In this document: positions 1 to 8,246 of the stretch, piece by piece | Numbering within the stretch: the first letter of the stretch is position 1 | Layout: each line of letters starts with the position of its first letter | Assembly (NCBI GenBank): GCA_014762585.1 | Contig: JABURN010000189.1 | Coordinates: 1-10,558 of the forward strand | DNA: 10,558 nucleotides | Reading direction: 5' to 3' | Source of the DNA: Methylophaga sp. | Lineage (GTDB): Bacteria > Pseudomonadota > Gammaproteobacteria > Nitrosococcales > Methylophagaceae | Program-made: the position numbers and the translations under genes | Notes under the pieces: generated by a model | Seen by the model: only the letters and a program-made list of their open reading frames with translations | Told to the model about the DNA's origin: nothing | The model's database searches: none

Positions 1-1
1 C

Positions 2-1393
2 AACGCCAATGAAGTCAGTCAGGTACAGCGGATAAAACTGCTGGACATGTATCGGGCCCCGCTGCACAAACTGGTCATGACGCTGACGATCCCCAAGCTG
101 CAGCAACAGATAAAAAATGCCGATAAACGCCTCAAGCTTATCGACGAACTCAGTGAAGTCATCAACCAACTGGCACATGGCTACAAAATTATCGTGGTAG
201 AAGCCAATCAAGAGAGCAACAATCTCAAGCTGAAGCCACTGGTTCATATGGCGATTTACCGGGCGCTTGATGCCATGAGCCTGCTGGCCCTGCACTGTTA
301 TAACTTCTATCGCACCTTGCCGCCGCGCCTGTTTCAGGAAATGCATCAATTGCTGATGCTGACAATGACTGCAGATATTGCCGATAAACCGGTGTTTGTT
401 AACAGTCAGTACAAAGCGGATTTTTCAGTACAACAGCGCTATGTTCAGATCATGCTGACCAGCATCTGTAACCCCTACGGACTGGCCTCAGGTGAAGTAT
501 TGCGCTGTTATCAACTGATGCTGCAACTGGCGCCAGCCGCGGTGCTTGATTTGTTGCCGGACAATGCCAGCCCGGAAGCCGGCCAGTTTTATATTAACTG
601 CCTCAGTGACCGCACACCGGCGCCATCGGTGCTGCCGGCGCTGGATAACAACTACCGGCCAACCACGCTGATGCTCGACACCAAACCGATTCTGACCCGG
701 GTTGATAAGTTGTTTGATCAGGCAGCAGCGCAGGGAGAACATCATCCTGCAGCAGAGAATATCCGGCTTTTACGTCAGGTGGTGCCCTACCTCAACACCT
801 CTTATCAACGTAAGCAACCCAGAGTACCGGTGGAAGGCAATATAGAGGCCTATGTGGCAGTTGGACTGGAGGCTATCCATCACAGCGTCACCAGTCCCGT
901 CTCTTTACCTGTTAGCGGAGATCCGTGGCTGGATCGCAGCTGGGAAGTGCTGAACAAAAACAGCTACGGCTATCTGCTGCAGAAGCGCAAAATCCGGCAG
1001 GCACACGACCTGAAAATCGGAGACTTTGTCGGCATTCTTGAACAGGCACCCAGTCAAACAAAACCGAGTCTCAAACTGGCCTCTGTCCGCTGGTTACGAA
1101 CTGACGACTTTGAACAGAGCAAAATGGGCCTCAAATTCATCCAGGGCGATGCCATTCCGGTGTTTTTCTCTGTCGCGGACAGCGAAGAACGCCAGCCGGC
1201 ATTTTTAATCCGGGAAAACACGCTACAGCAACAGCCAGCGATGCTGATCACCACTTATGGCATTCATGCCACGGCGTCTGAACTGACTATCAAAACCGGT
1301 AAAAAACGCTTCAACTTCACTGTCAGGCCTGACAGGCTGTTAACTCAGAATGAGAGTTTTGAATGCTTCACATTTAAAGACATCGTCAACTGA
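2..1393 (+). CDS. Conserved protein with degenerate PilZ-like C-terminal region (5' end outside window)
   Basis: The reading frame is open to the left edge of the window. The residues before the first Met at 47 (…QRIKLLDMYRAPLHKL…) read as ordinary protein, and no ribosome binding site precedes 47, so the gene very probably starts upstream. The visible part has 463 codons. Numbered from the Met at 47, residues 1-240 are mostly helical and I recognise no domain in them. Residues about 295-380 look like a small beta-barrel of PilZ type: NKNSYG at 303-308 sits where PilZ proteins have (D/N)xSxxG, followed by KIGDFVGIL, SVRWLR and GLKFIQGDAIPVFF. The Ser of the motif is replaced by Asn and no clear RxxxR is visible, so cyclic-di-GMP binding is uncertain. 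The protein is probably cytoplasmic, since no membrane segment is seen. The GGDEF/EAL gene downstream on the same strand fits a signalling link but does not prove it. Confidence 0.72.
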   Translation, partial: NANEVSQVQRIKLLDMYRAPLHKLVMTLTIPKLQQQIKNADKRLKLIDELSEVINQLAHGYKIIVVEANQESNNLKLKPLVHMAIYRALDAMSLLALHCYNFYRTLPPRLFQEMHQLLMLTMTADIADKPVFVNSQYKADFSVQQRYVQIMLTSICNPYGLASGEVLRCYQLMLQLAPAAVLDLLPDNASPEAGQFYINCLSDRTPAPSVLPALDNNYRPTTLMLDTKPILTRVDKLFDQAAAQGEHHPAAENIRLLRQVVPYLNTSYQRKQPRVPVEGNIEAYVAVGLEAIHHSVTSPVSLPVSGDPWLDRSWEVLNKNSYGYLLQKRKIRQAHDLKIGDFVGILEQAPSQTKPSLKLASVRWLRTDDFEQSKMGLKFIQGDAIPVFFSVADSEERQPAFLIRENTLQQQPAMLITTYGIHATASELTIKTGKKRFNFTVRPDRLLTQNESFECFTFKDIVN

Positions 1394-1420
1394 TATGTTT
1401 AGTGCCACTAAACCATATCA
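1391..1420 (+). terminator. Near-perfect hairpin at the end of the PilZ-like gene
   Basis: The arm TGATATGTTTAGTG (1391-1404) pairs with CACTAAACCATATCA (1406-1420), with one bulged base. The left arm begins with the TGA stop codon of the upstream gene. A T-rich stretch follows (TTTCTATGGTTTTTC, 1421-1435), so the hairpin could act as a weak or partial terminator/attenuator between the two genes. It could also be a transcript-stabilising structure or a protein-binding dyad. The stem is AT-rich and the T run is interrupted, so termination strength is unclear. Confidence 0.45.
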
Positions 1421-1473
1421 TTTCTATGGTTTTTCACCGTGGCCTGTTACTATCTGATTATTTGACCATCCTC

Positions 1474-4400
1474 ATGCCTATTTCTCTGATCCGCTTAGTT
1501 TTGCTGTGCGTTCTCGTCGCCCTGCCCCCTGGGTTAGCGGCGGTTGAGACAGCTGCAGCGAGGGAATCAGAAGCGGTCAGCTTACAGCTGAAATGGGATT
1601 ATCAGTTCCAGTTTGCCGGCTATATCGCTGCCAAGGAAAAAGGCTTTTATCAGGCGGAAGGGCTGGATGTGACGCTCAAGCCGCGTCGACCTGGTATTAA
1701 TGTCATCGAGCAGGTCATTAGCGGTGAAGCCGAGTATGGCGTTGGTGGCATGGGTATTCTTGCTCATTACGCCAATGGCGCTCCGATCAAAGCACTGGCG
1801 GCAATTTTCCAGCATGATGCCCTGATTTTCATGAGTCTTGCCAACTCCGGCATTGTCAGCCCCTATGAGTTTGCCGGCAAGAAAATCATGTTTGATGATA
1901 CCACCGGTAATGATGCGGTGCTGCGTGCCCTGCTTGATGATGCCGGCATCGATTTCGACAATATCATTGCCGTTGAACAGGATATGGGGACCCAAAGCCT
2001 GACCTCAGGCCGGGTTGATGTGTTATCAGGTTATATCACCGACCAGCCCTTTCAATTTCAACAGCAAAACACCGCCATCAATCTTATCAGCCCCCATAAC
2101 TATGGCTTTGATTTTTACGGCGATCTGCTTTTCACCAACCGTGCCGAACTGAATCAGCATCCGGGCCGGGTCAAACGCATGCTGCGTGCCTCTCTGCGTG
2201 GCTGGGAATACGCACTGAAGTACCCGGATGAGATTATTCAAATCATCCGCGACAAATACCAGGCTGATCTCAGCCTCGAGCAACTTCGATTCGAAGCCAG
2301 GGAAACCCGAAAGCTGATTGCTGCCGATGCGGTGCCTTTGGGCACACTGGAAGTCGACAGGCTACGCCGGATTGCTGATATCTATGAACAGCTGGGAATG
2401 GCATCAGAGCTGAATGAGAGCAAACTGCAGCAGTTTATTTACCGGCCTTCAACAACGGCTATTCTGAGCCCCGCTGAACAGGCCTGGCTGGAACAGCATC
2501 CGCAGATACGCGTGGGCATCGATCCCGATTTCGCGCCCTATGAGTGGATTGATGAAGATGGCAATTATGTTGGCCTTGCCGCTGAGTACCTGAAGCTGCT
2601 GGAATCGGAGCTCGGTGTCAGTTTCGAGATTATTGCTGACAAACCCTGGCATGAAATTATTGCCATGGCTAAAAACGGCGAGCTGGATATGCTCTCCTGC
2701 CTCAATATGAATGAAGAACGGGATGAGTATCTCGACTTCACCATGCCCTATGTCAGCAACCCAATTGTCATCGTCAATGCTAATCGTCACGGTTATGTGG
2801 GCTCACTGGACAACCTCAAAGGTAAAACTATTGCAGTCGAGAAAGGCTATTTCACCCATGAGTTACTGCTGAAAGACTATCCCGAAATAACGCTGCTTAC
2901 GGCCACCAGCACGCGCGAAGCACTGGAGATGGTGTCTACCGGTGAGGCAGATGCCTATATTGGTGATGCCGCCTATGCCAATTTCGCGATTAAGGAGCAT
3001 GACCTGCTCAATCTGCAGTTCGCCGGTCAGACCAACTATGACACGGCTTACCGTATTGGTATCGTCGAAAACAGAACAGAACTGGCCAGCATCATCAACA
3101 AGGCCCTGAATAACCTCACCAGAGATCAGCGTCGGGAAATTGAAAACAAGTGGATGGGGCTGCATGTCACCGAGGGTATCAGTGCTGATACTATCCGCCG
3201 CGGGCTGTTGCTCCTGGGCCTGTTGCTGTTACCGGTGGCTTACTGGATATTCCGGCTGCGGCAGTCCAAAACCGTACTGGAAAAAAGTGAAAGCCAGCTC
3301 CGCGCCATCATTGATGCATCGCCCATCCCACATGCCATAGTCGATGCTGACAGCAATATCACCTACCTTAATCGGGCCTTCACAGCGACTTACGGCTATA
3401 CCCTTGATGACATTCCCAATATGGCAGCATGGTGGCCTCAGGCTTATCCCGACCCCGACTATCGAGCGCAGGTCATGCAGCGCTGGCAGCTCTACCTTGA
3501 TCGGCAGAACTCAGGTCTTGCCCATGTGGATACCATTGAGGCCGATATTTACTGCAAAGACCGCAAGTTGCGGCATGTACTCGCCAGCGCCACCGATGTC
3601 AGCCATGGTAATAACTGGTCGCAGGTGGTCATCCTCTATGATATTTCCGATCGCAAGAAGGCAGAAGAGCGGCTCAAAATGTCCGGGCGGGTGTTCAACC
3701 AGGCCCATGAAGGTATTCTGATCACCGATGCCGAGGGCCTCCTCGTCGACGTCAATCCGGCTTTCTCTGAAATTACCGGCTATAACCGCGAAGAAGTGAT
3801 CGGCAAAAACCCGTCGATTCTGCGATCGGACAAACACAGCCGCCTGTTCTATCAGGAAATGTGGAACAGCCTGCACGAGCACGGCCTGTGGCAGGGTGAA
3901 ATCTGGAACCGTAAGAAAAACGGTGAGCTCTATGCTGAGCTATTAACCATCTCAGCATTGGTTGATGAACATGGCGACACCGTCAATTATCTTGGCCTGT
4001 TCTCGGATATCACCCAGAGCAAGGAGCAACAGCAGGCGCTGGAAATGATGGCGCATTACGATATGCTGACTCAGTTACCCAACCGGAGTCTGTTTGTCGA
4101 TCGCTTCAAGCAGGCCATTGCCCACAGCAACCGCCATCACAGTCTGCTGGCGGTGGTTTTTCTTGATCTGGATGGCTTCAAACCGGTTAATGACCGTTAT
4201 GGTCATGATACCGGTGACCAGCTTCTTATCGAGGTAGCACAAAGAATCAAAGCCAGCATCCGGCAGGATGATACCGCTTCACGACTGGGTGGCGATGAGT
4301 TTGTGCTGCTGCTTAATGACATCAGCTCGGTTGAACACTGCGAGCGCCTGATAAGACGCATCCGCCATTCGATTGAACTGCCCTACCTGCTCGACGGTGA

Positions 4401-5724
4401 TAATATCTCGCTGAGTGCCAGTCTCGGCATTACCCTCTATCCGCTGGATCAGGCTGATGCCGATACCCTCCTGCGTCATGCCGATCAGGCCATGTATCAG
4501 GCCAAGCTCGCTGGTCGCGGCCGCCATCACTTTTTTGATGCCATGCAGGATCAACAGATCAGTCAGCAGCAGAATCAGTTCCGTGCTATTCAGGAAGCTT
4601 TGCGTGCCGATCAGCTTGTGCTGTTTTTCCAGCCTAAGGTGAACATGCGGACGGGCGAGGTCATTGGCATGGAAGCCCTGATCCGCTGGCAGCATCCGGA
4701 GCACGGTTTGATTTCACCGGGCCGTTTCCTTCCCGTGATCCAGGGAACCGAACTGGAAATCCATGTCGGTAACTGGGTACTGGAACATACGGTCAGACAG
4801 ATTGAGAGCTGGCTTAATAAAGGCATCAGGCAGGAAATCAGCGTCAATATTTCCTCTCACCATCTGCAATGGGATGGCTTTTTCGATCAACTCGACAGGA
4901 TTATGGGTCGTCATCCCAAGGTGCCCTCAAAATTACTTCAGCTGGAAATTCTGGAGAGCAGTGTATTGAGTGATATCAATCATATCTCCAGCATTATCAA
5001 TACCTGTCGTAGTTCTCTGGGGATTCGGATTGCACTGGATGACTTCGGTACCGGCTATTCCTCACTGACCCACTTACGCCACCTGCCGGTCGATGTCGTC
5101 AAAATTGATCAAAGCTTTGTCCAGGATTTGATCGACGACCCTAACGACTTCACCATTATCGACGGGGTCATCGGACTGACCGAAGCCTTCCATCATCAGG
5201 TGATAGCGGAAGGCGTGGAAACAGTGGAACATGGCTTGATGCTGATGAGCATGGGCTGTGATATGGCACAGGGTTATATCATCTCCAAGCCGATGTCGGC
5301 AGAAGCATGCCAGCAATGGCTGGATGAATATCAACCCAACCCCGTCTGGCTGGCTCATGCCGCGAAAAGCCTGGATGCAGAACAGACGATTGCCCACATG
5401 ATGCAGTTACAGGCGCGCCACTGGCTGGATGGAATACTGCATAACCTGCAGACCAGCCCCGATCAGATCCGCCACTGGCCGTTGATGAACCACAAGAAAA
5501 GCCACTTCCTCCACTGGGTCGAGCAGGCTAAAAAACAGGACTTATTTTCTCAAGGCTGGCTGGAAGATGTTCGCGCAGCCTTTATCGAGCTCTACCATGA
5601 GGCGAACAGTCTGCGTTATCAGTATCAGGAAGGACAGCGCGATGCCGCGGTAGCGGGCATTGATGGGCTGAAGGCAAGATATGAGGCTATAGACACTCTG
5701 TTATCGGAATATCTGGCCGACTAA
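1474..5724 (+). CDS. NMT1-SBP_bac_3-PAS-PAS-GGDEF-EAL membrane sensor, dual-domain cyclic-di-GMP enzyme
   Basis: Residues are numbered from an alternative GTG at 1402. I prefer the ATG at 1474 (residue 25): it gives a clean signal peptide (MPISLIRLVLLCVLVALPPG…AA), and the GTG lies inside a hairpin. No start has a clear Shine-Dalgarno site. Domains: NMT1/THI5-like solute-binding about 59-335; SBP_bac_3-like about 355-587; membrane helix 601-617; PAS 627-750 and 758-873; GGDEF about 879-1043, with GGDEF at 963-967 and an I-site RQDD at 954-957; EAL about 1060-1308, with E1091, N1149, E1182, D1213/D1214, K1234, E1270 and Q1290 all present. Both enzyme domains therefore look intact: GGDEF makes cyclic-di-GMP, EAL degrades it. 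The periplasmic domains probably sense small ligands, which are unknown. The tail, about 1333-1438, resembles a CZB zinc-binding bundle but lacks its usual cysteine. Confidence 0.93.
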   Translation: MPISLIRLVLLCVLVALPPGLAAVETAAARESEAVSLQLKWDYQFQFAGYIAAKEKGFYQAEGLDVTLKPRRPGINVIEQVISGEAEYGVGGMGILAHYANGAPIKALAAIFQHDALIFMSLANSGIVSPYEFAGKKIMFDDTTGNDAVLRALLDDAGIDFDNIIAVEQDMGTQSLTSGRVDVLSGYITDQPFQFQQQNTAINLISPHNYGFDFYGDLLFTNRAELNQHPGRVKRMLRASLRGWEYALKYPDEIIQIIRDKYQADLSLEQLRFEARETRKLIAADAVPLGTLEVDRLRRIADIYEQLGMASELNESKLQQFIYRPSTTAILSPAEQAWLEQHPQIRVGIDPDFAPYEWIDEDGNYVGLAAEYLKLLESELGVSFEIIADKPWHEIIAMAKNGELDMLSCLNMNEERDEYLDFTMPYVSNPIVIVNANRHGYVGSLDNLKGKTIAVEKGYFTHELLLKDYPEITLLTATSTREALEMVSTGEADAYIGDAAYANFAIKEHDLLNLQFAGQTNYDTAYRIGIVENRTELASIINKALNNLTRDQRREIENKWMGLHVTEGISADTIRRGLLLLGLLLLPVAYWIFRLRQSKTVLEKSESQLRAIIDASPIPHAIVDADSNITYLNRAFTATYGYTLDDIPNMAAWWPQAYPDPDYRAQVMQRWQLYLDRQNSGLAHVDTIEADIYCKDRKLRHVLASATDVSHGNNWSQVVILYDISDRKKAEERLKMSGRVFNQAHEGILITDAEGLLVDVNPAFSEITGYNREEVIGKNPSILRSDKHSRLFYQEMWNSLHEHGLWQGEIWNRKKNGELYAELLTISALVDEHGDTVNYLGLFSDITQSKEQQQALEMMAHYDMLTQLPNRSLFVDRFKQAIAHSNRHHSLLAVVFLDLDGFKPVNDRYGHDTGDQLLIEVAQRIKASIRQDDTASRLGGDEFVLLLNDISSVEHCERLIRRIRHSIELPYLLDGDNISLSASLGITLYPLDQADADTLLRHADQAMYQAKLAGRGRHHFFDAMQDQQISQQQNQFRAIQEALRADQLVLFFQPKVNMRTGEVIGMEALIRWQHPEHGLISPGRFLPVIQGTELEIHVGNWVLEHTVRQIESWLNKGIRQEISVNISSHHLQWDGFFDQLDRIMGRHPKVPSKLLQLEILESSVLSDINHISSIINTCRSSLGIRIALDDFGTGYSSLTHLRHLPVDVVKIDQSFVQDLIDDPNDFTIIDGVIGLTEAFHHQVIAEGVETVEHGLMLMSMGCDMAQGYIISKPMSAEACQQWLDEYQPNPVWLAHAAKSLDAEQTIAHMMQLQARHWLDGILHNLQTSPDQIRHWPLMNHKKSHFLHWVEQAKKQDLFSQGWLEDVRAAFIELYHEANSLRYQYQEGQRDAAVAGIDGLKARYEAIDTLLSEYLAD

Positions 5725-5828
5725 TCTCGATCACCTGCTAGTCTCTCAGGACGATCTGAACAGAGCTACAAACATCGCCTTTAAACATGTCATGAAAGCT
5801 GCATTATTTGCTTAAGTTCAGCTCATAA

Positions 5829-5856
5829 AAAAACGCCGGCAAAAGCCGGCGTTTTT
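5829..5856. terminator. Bidirectional intrinsic terminator
   Basis: ACGCCGGC and GCCGGCGT arms enclose an AAAA loop. An A run precedes the stem and a T run follows it, so the structure works as a rho-independent terminator on both strands. It lies between the convergent GGDEF/EAL gene (+) and amtB (-), and probably ends both transcripts. Confidence 0.9.
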
Positions 5857-5874
5857 ATGCGATCCAAACCTGAA

Positions 5875-7128
5875 TTATTTTTCAGGTGTGAACTCAGGAT
5901 AGGCAGTCATACCACACTCGTTGATATCCATACCTTCCATTTCCTCTTCCTCGCTGACGCGCAGTTTGATGATTTTGTTAATCACCAGCAGCACGATGAA
6001 GGAAGCACCGAACATCCAGGCAAACGTCGCCAGCGTGCCAATCAGCTGACCTGTAAAAGTCGCCGCCGGATTGGTGAACAGGACAGCGAAGATGCCCCAG
6101 ATGCCGGCAGTACCGTGCACGGAAATGGCACCCACCGGATCATCAATCTTGAGTTTATCCAGTCCGACTACGGATAAGACCACGACCAGACCACCCACCA
6201 GGCCAATCAGTGAAGCCACACCGGCACTTGGCATTAAAGGTTCTGCGGTAATCGCCACCAGACCGGCCAGGGCACCATTGATGGTCATGGTCAGGTCGGT
6301 TTTGCCGAACATCAAGCGTGACAAGAGTGCTGCCGCCACCATACCCGCTGCGGCCGCTGCATTGGTATTAACAAAGATTTTGGCCACCGCATTAGCTTCA
6401 TCGACATTGGCGATTTTAAGCTCGGAACCACCGTTAAAGCCGAACCAGCCCATCCACAGGATAAACATACCTAAGGTCGCCATCGGCAGATTGGCACCGG
6501 GAATGGCATTCACTTCACCATTCTTGCCGTATTTACCTTTACGCGGCCCAATGATCAGCACTGCGGCCAGTGCAGCAGCGGCACCCGCCATATGCACGAC
6601 AACAGAGCCGGCAAAGTCCTGGAAGCCGAGTTGGTCCAGGAAACCACCGCCCCATTTCCAGTAACCTTCTACCGGGTAGATAAAGCCAACCATAAAGATG
6701 GCGAAAATCAGGAACGGCCACAGACGCATTCTTTCTGCTACCGCACCGGAGACAATCGACATGGTTGCAGCAGCAAACACGGCCTGGAAGATAAAGTCAG
6801 CCATGCTGGAGTAATACGGCGCACCCTCTCCACCTGCTGTAACGGCTTCAACGCTATTGTCACTACCCAGCAGAAAATCAATTCCCGGGATGACCGAGCT
6901 GACCGGATCTCCCGGATACATGACGTTATAGCCCACAAGCAGATAAACGATACAGGCCACACCATACAGCAGCGCATTTTTATTCAGAATTTCAACCGTA
7001 TTTTTACTACGGACCAGGCCCGATTCCAGCATCGCAAAACCGGCGGCCATCCACATTACTAAGGCGGTACACATCAGGAAATAAAAGGTATCCAGTGCGT
7101 AACTTACTTCAATTACCATGGTATCCAT
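5875..7128 (-). CDS. amtB: Ammonium transporter, Amt/MEP/Rh family
   Basis: This is an inner-membrane ammonium channel of about 418 residues, normal for the family, with multiple hydrophobic helices throughout. Numbering from the GTG at 7131, family landmarks are the early FAMLESGLVRSKN stretch, D172 and H180 in DFAGSVVVHMAG, and H339 in ISVHGTAGIWG. The two histidines match the pore twin-His pair (H168/H318 in E. coli AmtB), and F119 and F232 match the Phe gate. A GTG at 7131 and an ATG at 7128 are adjacent. I prefer the ATG because AGGGAG, which overlaps the glnK stop, is then about six bases away. No long cleavable signal peptide is evident, unlike E. coli AmtB. The gene follows glnK with about 11 bases between them, so the two are co-transcribed. 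PII binding at the cytoplasmic face is the known way this channel is closed when nitrogen is plentiful. Confidence 0.97.
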   Translation of the reverse strand: MDTMVIEVSYALDTFYFLMCTALVMWMAAGFAMLESGLVRSKNTVEILNKNALLYGVACIVYLLVGYNVMYPGDPVSSVIPGIDFLLGSDNSVEAVTAGGEGAPYYSSMADFIFQAVFAAATMSIVSGAVAERMRLWPFLIFAIFMVGFIYPVEGYWKWGGGFLDQLGFQDFAGSVVVHMAGAAAALAAVLIIGPRKGKYGKNGEVNAIPGANLPMATLGMFILWMGWFGFNGGSELKIANVDEANAVAKIFVNTNAAAAAGMVAAALLSRLMFGKTDLTMTINGALAGLVAITAEPLMPSAGVASLIGLVGGLVVVLSVVGLDKLKIDDPVGAISVHGTAGIWGIFAVLFTNPAATFTGQLIGTLATFAWMFGASFIVLLVINKIIKLRVSEEEEMEGMDINECGMTAYPEFTPEK

Positions 7129-7139
7129 CACGTTCTCCC

Positions 7140-7478
7140 TTAAATCGCTTCAACACCGGTTTCGCCGGTCCGGATTCGAATCACCGAATCCAGACTGGCC
7201 ACAAAAATCTTGCCGTCACCCACCTGACCGGTTCGGGCCTGAGTCGCAATGATCTCAGTCACCTCATCTACCTGGCTGTCATCGACTGCAAGTTCGAGTT
7301 GAATTTTGGGCTGGAACGCAATGTTGTATTCCGCACCCCGATAGAGCGCGGGATGGCCTTTCTGTCGGCCAAATCCCCTGACTTCCCCCACGGTCATCCC
7401 ATTGACGCCGGCTTCCTGCAGTGCCGAACGTACTACTTCCAGGGCATGAGGGCGAATAATGGCTGTCACTATTTTCAT
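7140..7478 (-). CDS. glnK: Nitrogen regulatory protein PII (GlnK/GlnB family)
   Basis: The 112-residue length is standard for PII. The sequence shows GFGRQKGH, the T-loop LYRGAEYNIAF with Tyr51 (the uridylylation site in E. coli GlnB/GlnK), TGQVGDGKIFV (nucleotide-binding B-loop) and the C-terminal RIRTGE. PII proteins are cytoplasmic trimers that read ATP/ADP and 2-oxoglutarate and are uridylylated by GlnD. Sitting directly before amtB favours the GlnK role of gating the ammonium channel over the GlnB role, although sequence alone does not separate them. The ATG has a good ribosome site (AGGAG about 7 bases upstream). A possible sigma-54 promoter and an NtrC-like site lie upstream, as expected for a nitrogen-starvation operon. 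Confidence 0.97.
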   Translation of the reverse strand: MKIVTAIIRPHALEVVRSALQEAGVNGMTVGEVRGFGRQKGHPALYRGAEYNIAFQPKIQLELAVDDSQVDEVTEIIATQARTGQVGDGKIFVASLDSVIRIRTGETGVEAI

Positions 7479-7528
7479 TATTGGCTCCTGTTTCTAAATA
7501 GGAAAATTAATTTACCCCGGAGAATCAA

Positions 7529-7544
7529 TGAAATAGTTATGCCA
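7529..7544 (-). promoter_or_regulatory. Possible sigma-54 promoter of glnK-amtB
   Basis: On the minus strand the sequence is TGGCAT-N5-TTTCA, against the consensus TGGCAC-N5-TTGCA. The GG of the -24 element is present, but the G of the -12 GC is T, which is a serious weakness. The position is sensible, about 50 bases before the glnK start, and an NtrC-like site lies 66 bases further upstream. Confidence 0.35.
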
Positions 7545-7609
7545 GCTGGGTTTAATCTTTAATTATCAGATACTTGAAGAATTGTGACAGTGTTGGCAAA
7601 GCTGAAACA

Positions 7610-7626
7610 TGAACCGAATCAGTGCA
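7610..7626 (-). promoter_or_regulatory. NtrC-like binding site upstream of glnK
   Basis: The minus strand reads TGCACTGATTCGGTTCA, a dyad close to the enterobacterial NtrC consensus TGCAC-N7-GTGCA, with one mismatch in the right half (GTTCA). It lies upstream of the sigma-54-like element, which is where an enhancer would be. It was identified by eye only. Confidence 0.38.
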
Positions 7627-7637
7627 TTAGCTGTTTG

Positions 7638-7656
7638 TGGCGCGCCAATATGGCGC
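7638..7656. repeat. Overlapping GC-rich dyads after the UDG-like gene
   Basis: TGGCGCGCCA (7638-7647) is a perfect palindrome. Its right half GCGCCA (7642-7647) also pairs with TGGCGC (7651-7656) across an ATA loop. No T tract follows on either strand, so it is not a standard intrinsic terminator. It could be a 3' end structure of the UDG-like transcript or a protein-binding dyad. Confidence 0.4.
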
Positions 7657-7664
7657 AGGTGGGC

Positions 7665-8243
7665 TTAATTAAGAATCTCGGCAACACGCTGTTTAAGCAA
7701 CGGCAACACCTCGCGTTCAAACCATGGGTTTTGTTTCAGCCAGCGCTGATTACGCGGGCTGGGGTGGGGTAACGGCAGGTAGTCAGGCCAGTAGGCTTGC
7801 CAGTTTTTGACTGCATCGGTCACCGAGCCATTAAAGTCAGGCAGGTGATATGCCATGGCATAACGGCCAATCACCAGTGTGAGTTCCACATGGTGCAACG
7901 CCGCCAATAAGCTCGCATGCCAGGTTTCTGCACATTCAGGCCGCGGTGGCAGATCCCCGCTGCTGCCTGTGCCGGGAAAGCAAAAGCCCATCGGCAGTAT
8001 GGCTATTCGGCTGGCATTATAAAACTGCGATTCATCAAGCCCCATCCACTGTCTCAACCGATCGCCGCTGGCATCTGCAAATGGAATGCCTTTGTCATGG
8101 GCTTTACGTCCCGGCGCCTGACCCGCAATCAGAATCTGAGCATGATGACTGAACTGCAGCACCGGCCTGGGCGCAAGAGGCAGCTTGTCTTCGCAGAAGC
8201 TGCAGGCTAGAACATCAGATAGCAGGGATTTGTTTTGTGGCAT
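7665..8243 (-). CDS. Uracil-DNA glycosylase superfamily protein, Fe-S type pattern
   Basis: The 192-residue protein has the superfamily landmarks: GQAPG at 41-45 followed by GIPFADASGDRLRQWMG (motif A region), and HPSPRN at 160-165 (motif B region). Cysteines 14, 17, 88 and 104 are spaced CX2C…CX15C, which matches the iron-sulfur ligand pattern of family 4 type glycosylases. Their motif is usually GEAPG; here the Glu is Gln (Q42). Family members remove uracil or other damaged bases from DNA to start base-excision repair. Whether this one is active and on which base cannot be told from sequence. The ATG at 8243 has only a weak upstream CAGG. The gene is 21 bases downstream of a small secreted-protein gene on the same strand, so the two may share a transcript. 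Confidence 0.85.
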   Translation of the reverse strand: MPQNKSLLSDVLACSFCEDKLPLAPRPVLQFSHHAQILIAGQAPGRKAHDKGIPFADASGDRLRQWMGLDESQFYNASRIAILPMGFCFPGTGSSGDLPPRPECAETWHASLLAALHHVELTLVIGRYAMAYHLPDFNGSVTDAVKNWQAYWPDYLPLPHPSPRNQRWLKQNPWFEREVLPLLKQRVAEILN

Positions 8244-8246
8244 TAG

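Noticed and set aside
1402..1473. GTG at 1402 as the start of the sensor gene
   Set aside because: No ribosome binding site, a position inside a hairpin, and an extra 24 residues before a signal peptide that starts well at ATG 1474. It cannot be fully excluded.
6592..7062. Long plus-strand frames opposite amtB and glnK (also 6071-6664 and 7095-7562)
   Set aside because: They are the complement of well-recognised AmtB and PII coding sequence and show no protein features of their own.
7638..7656. Intrinsic terminator for the UDG-like gene
   Set aside because: The GC-rich stem is good, but no T tract follows on the minus strand. It is kept only as a dyad repeat.
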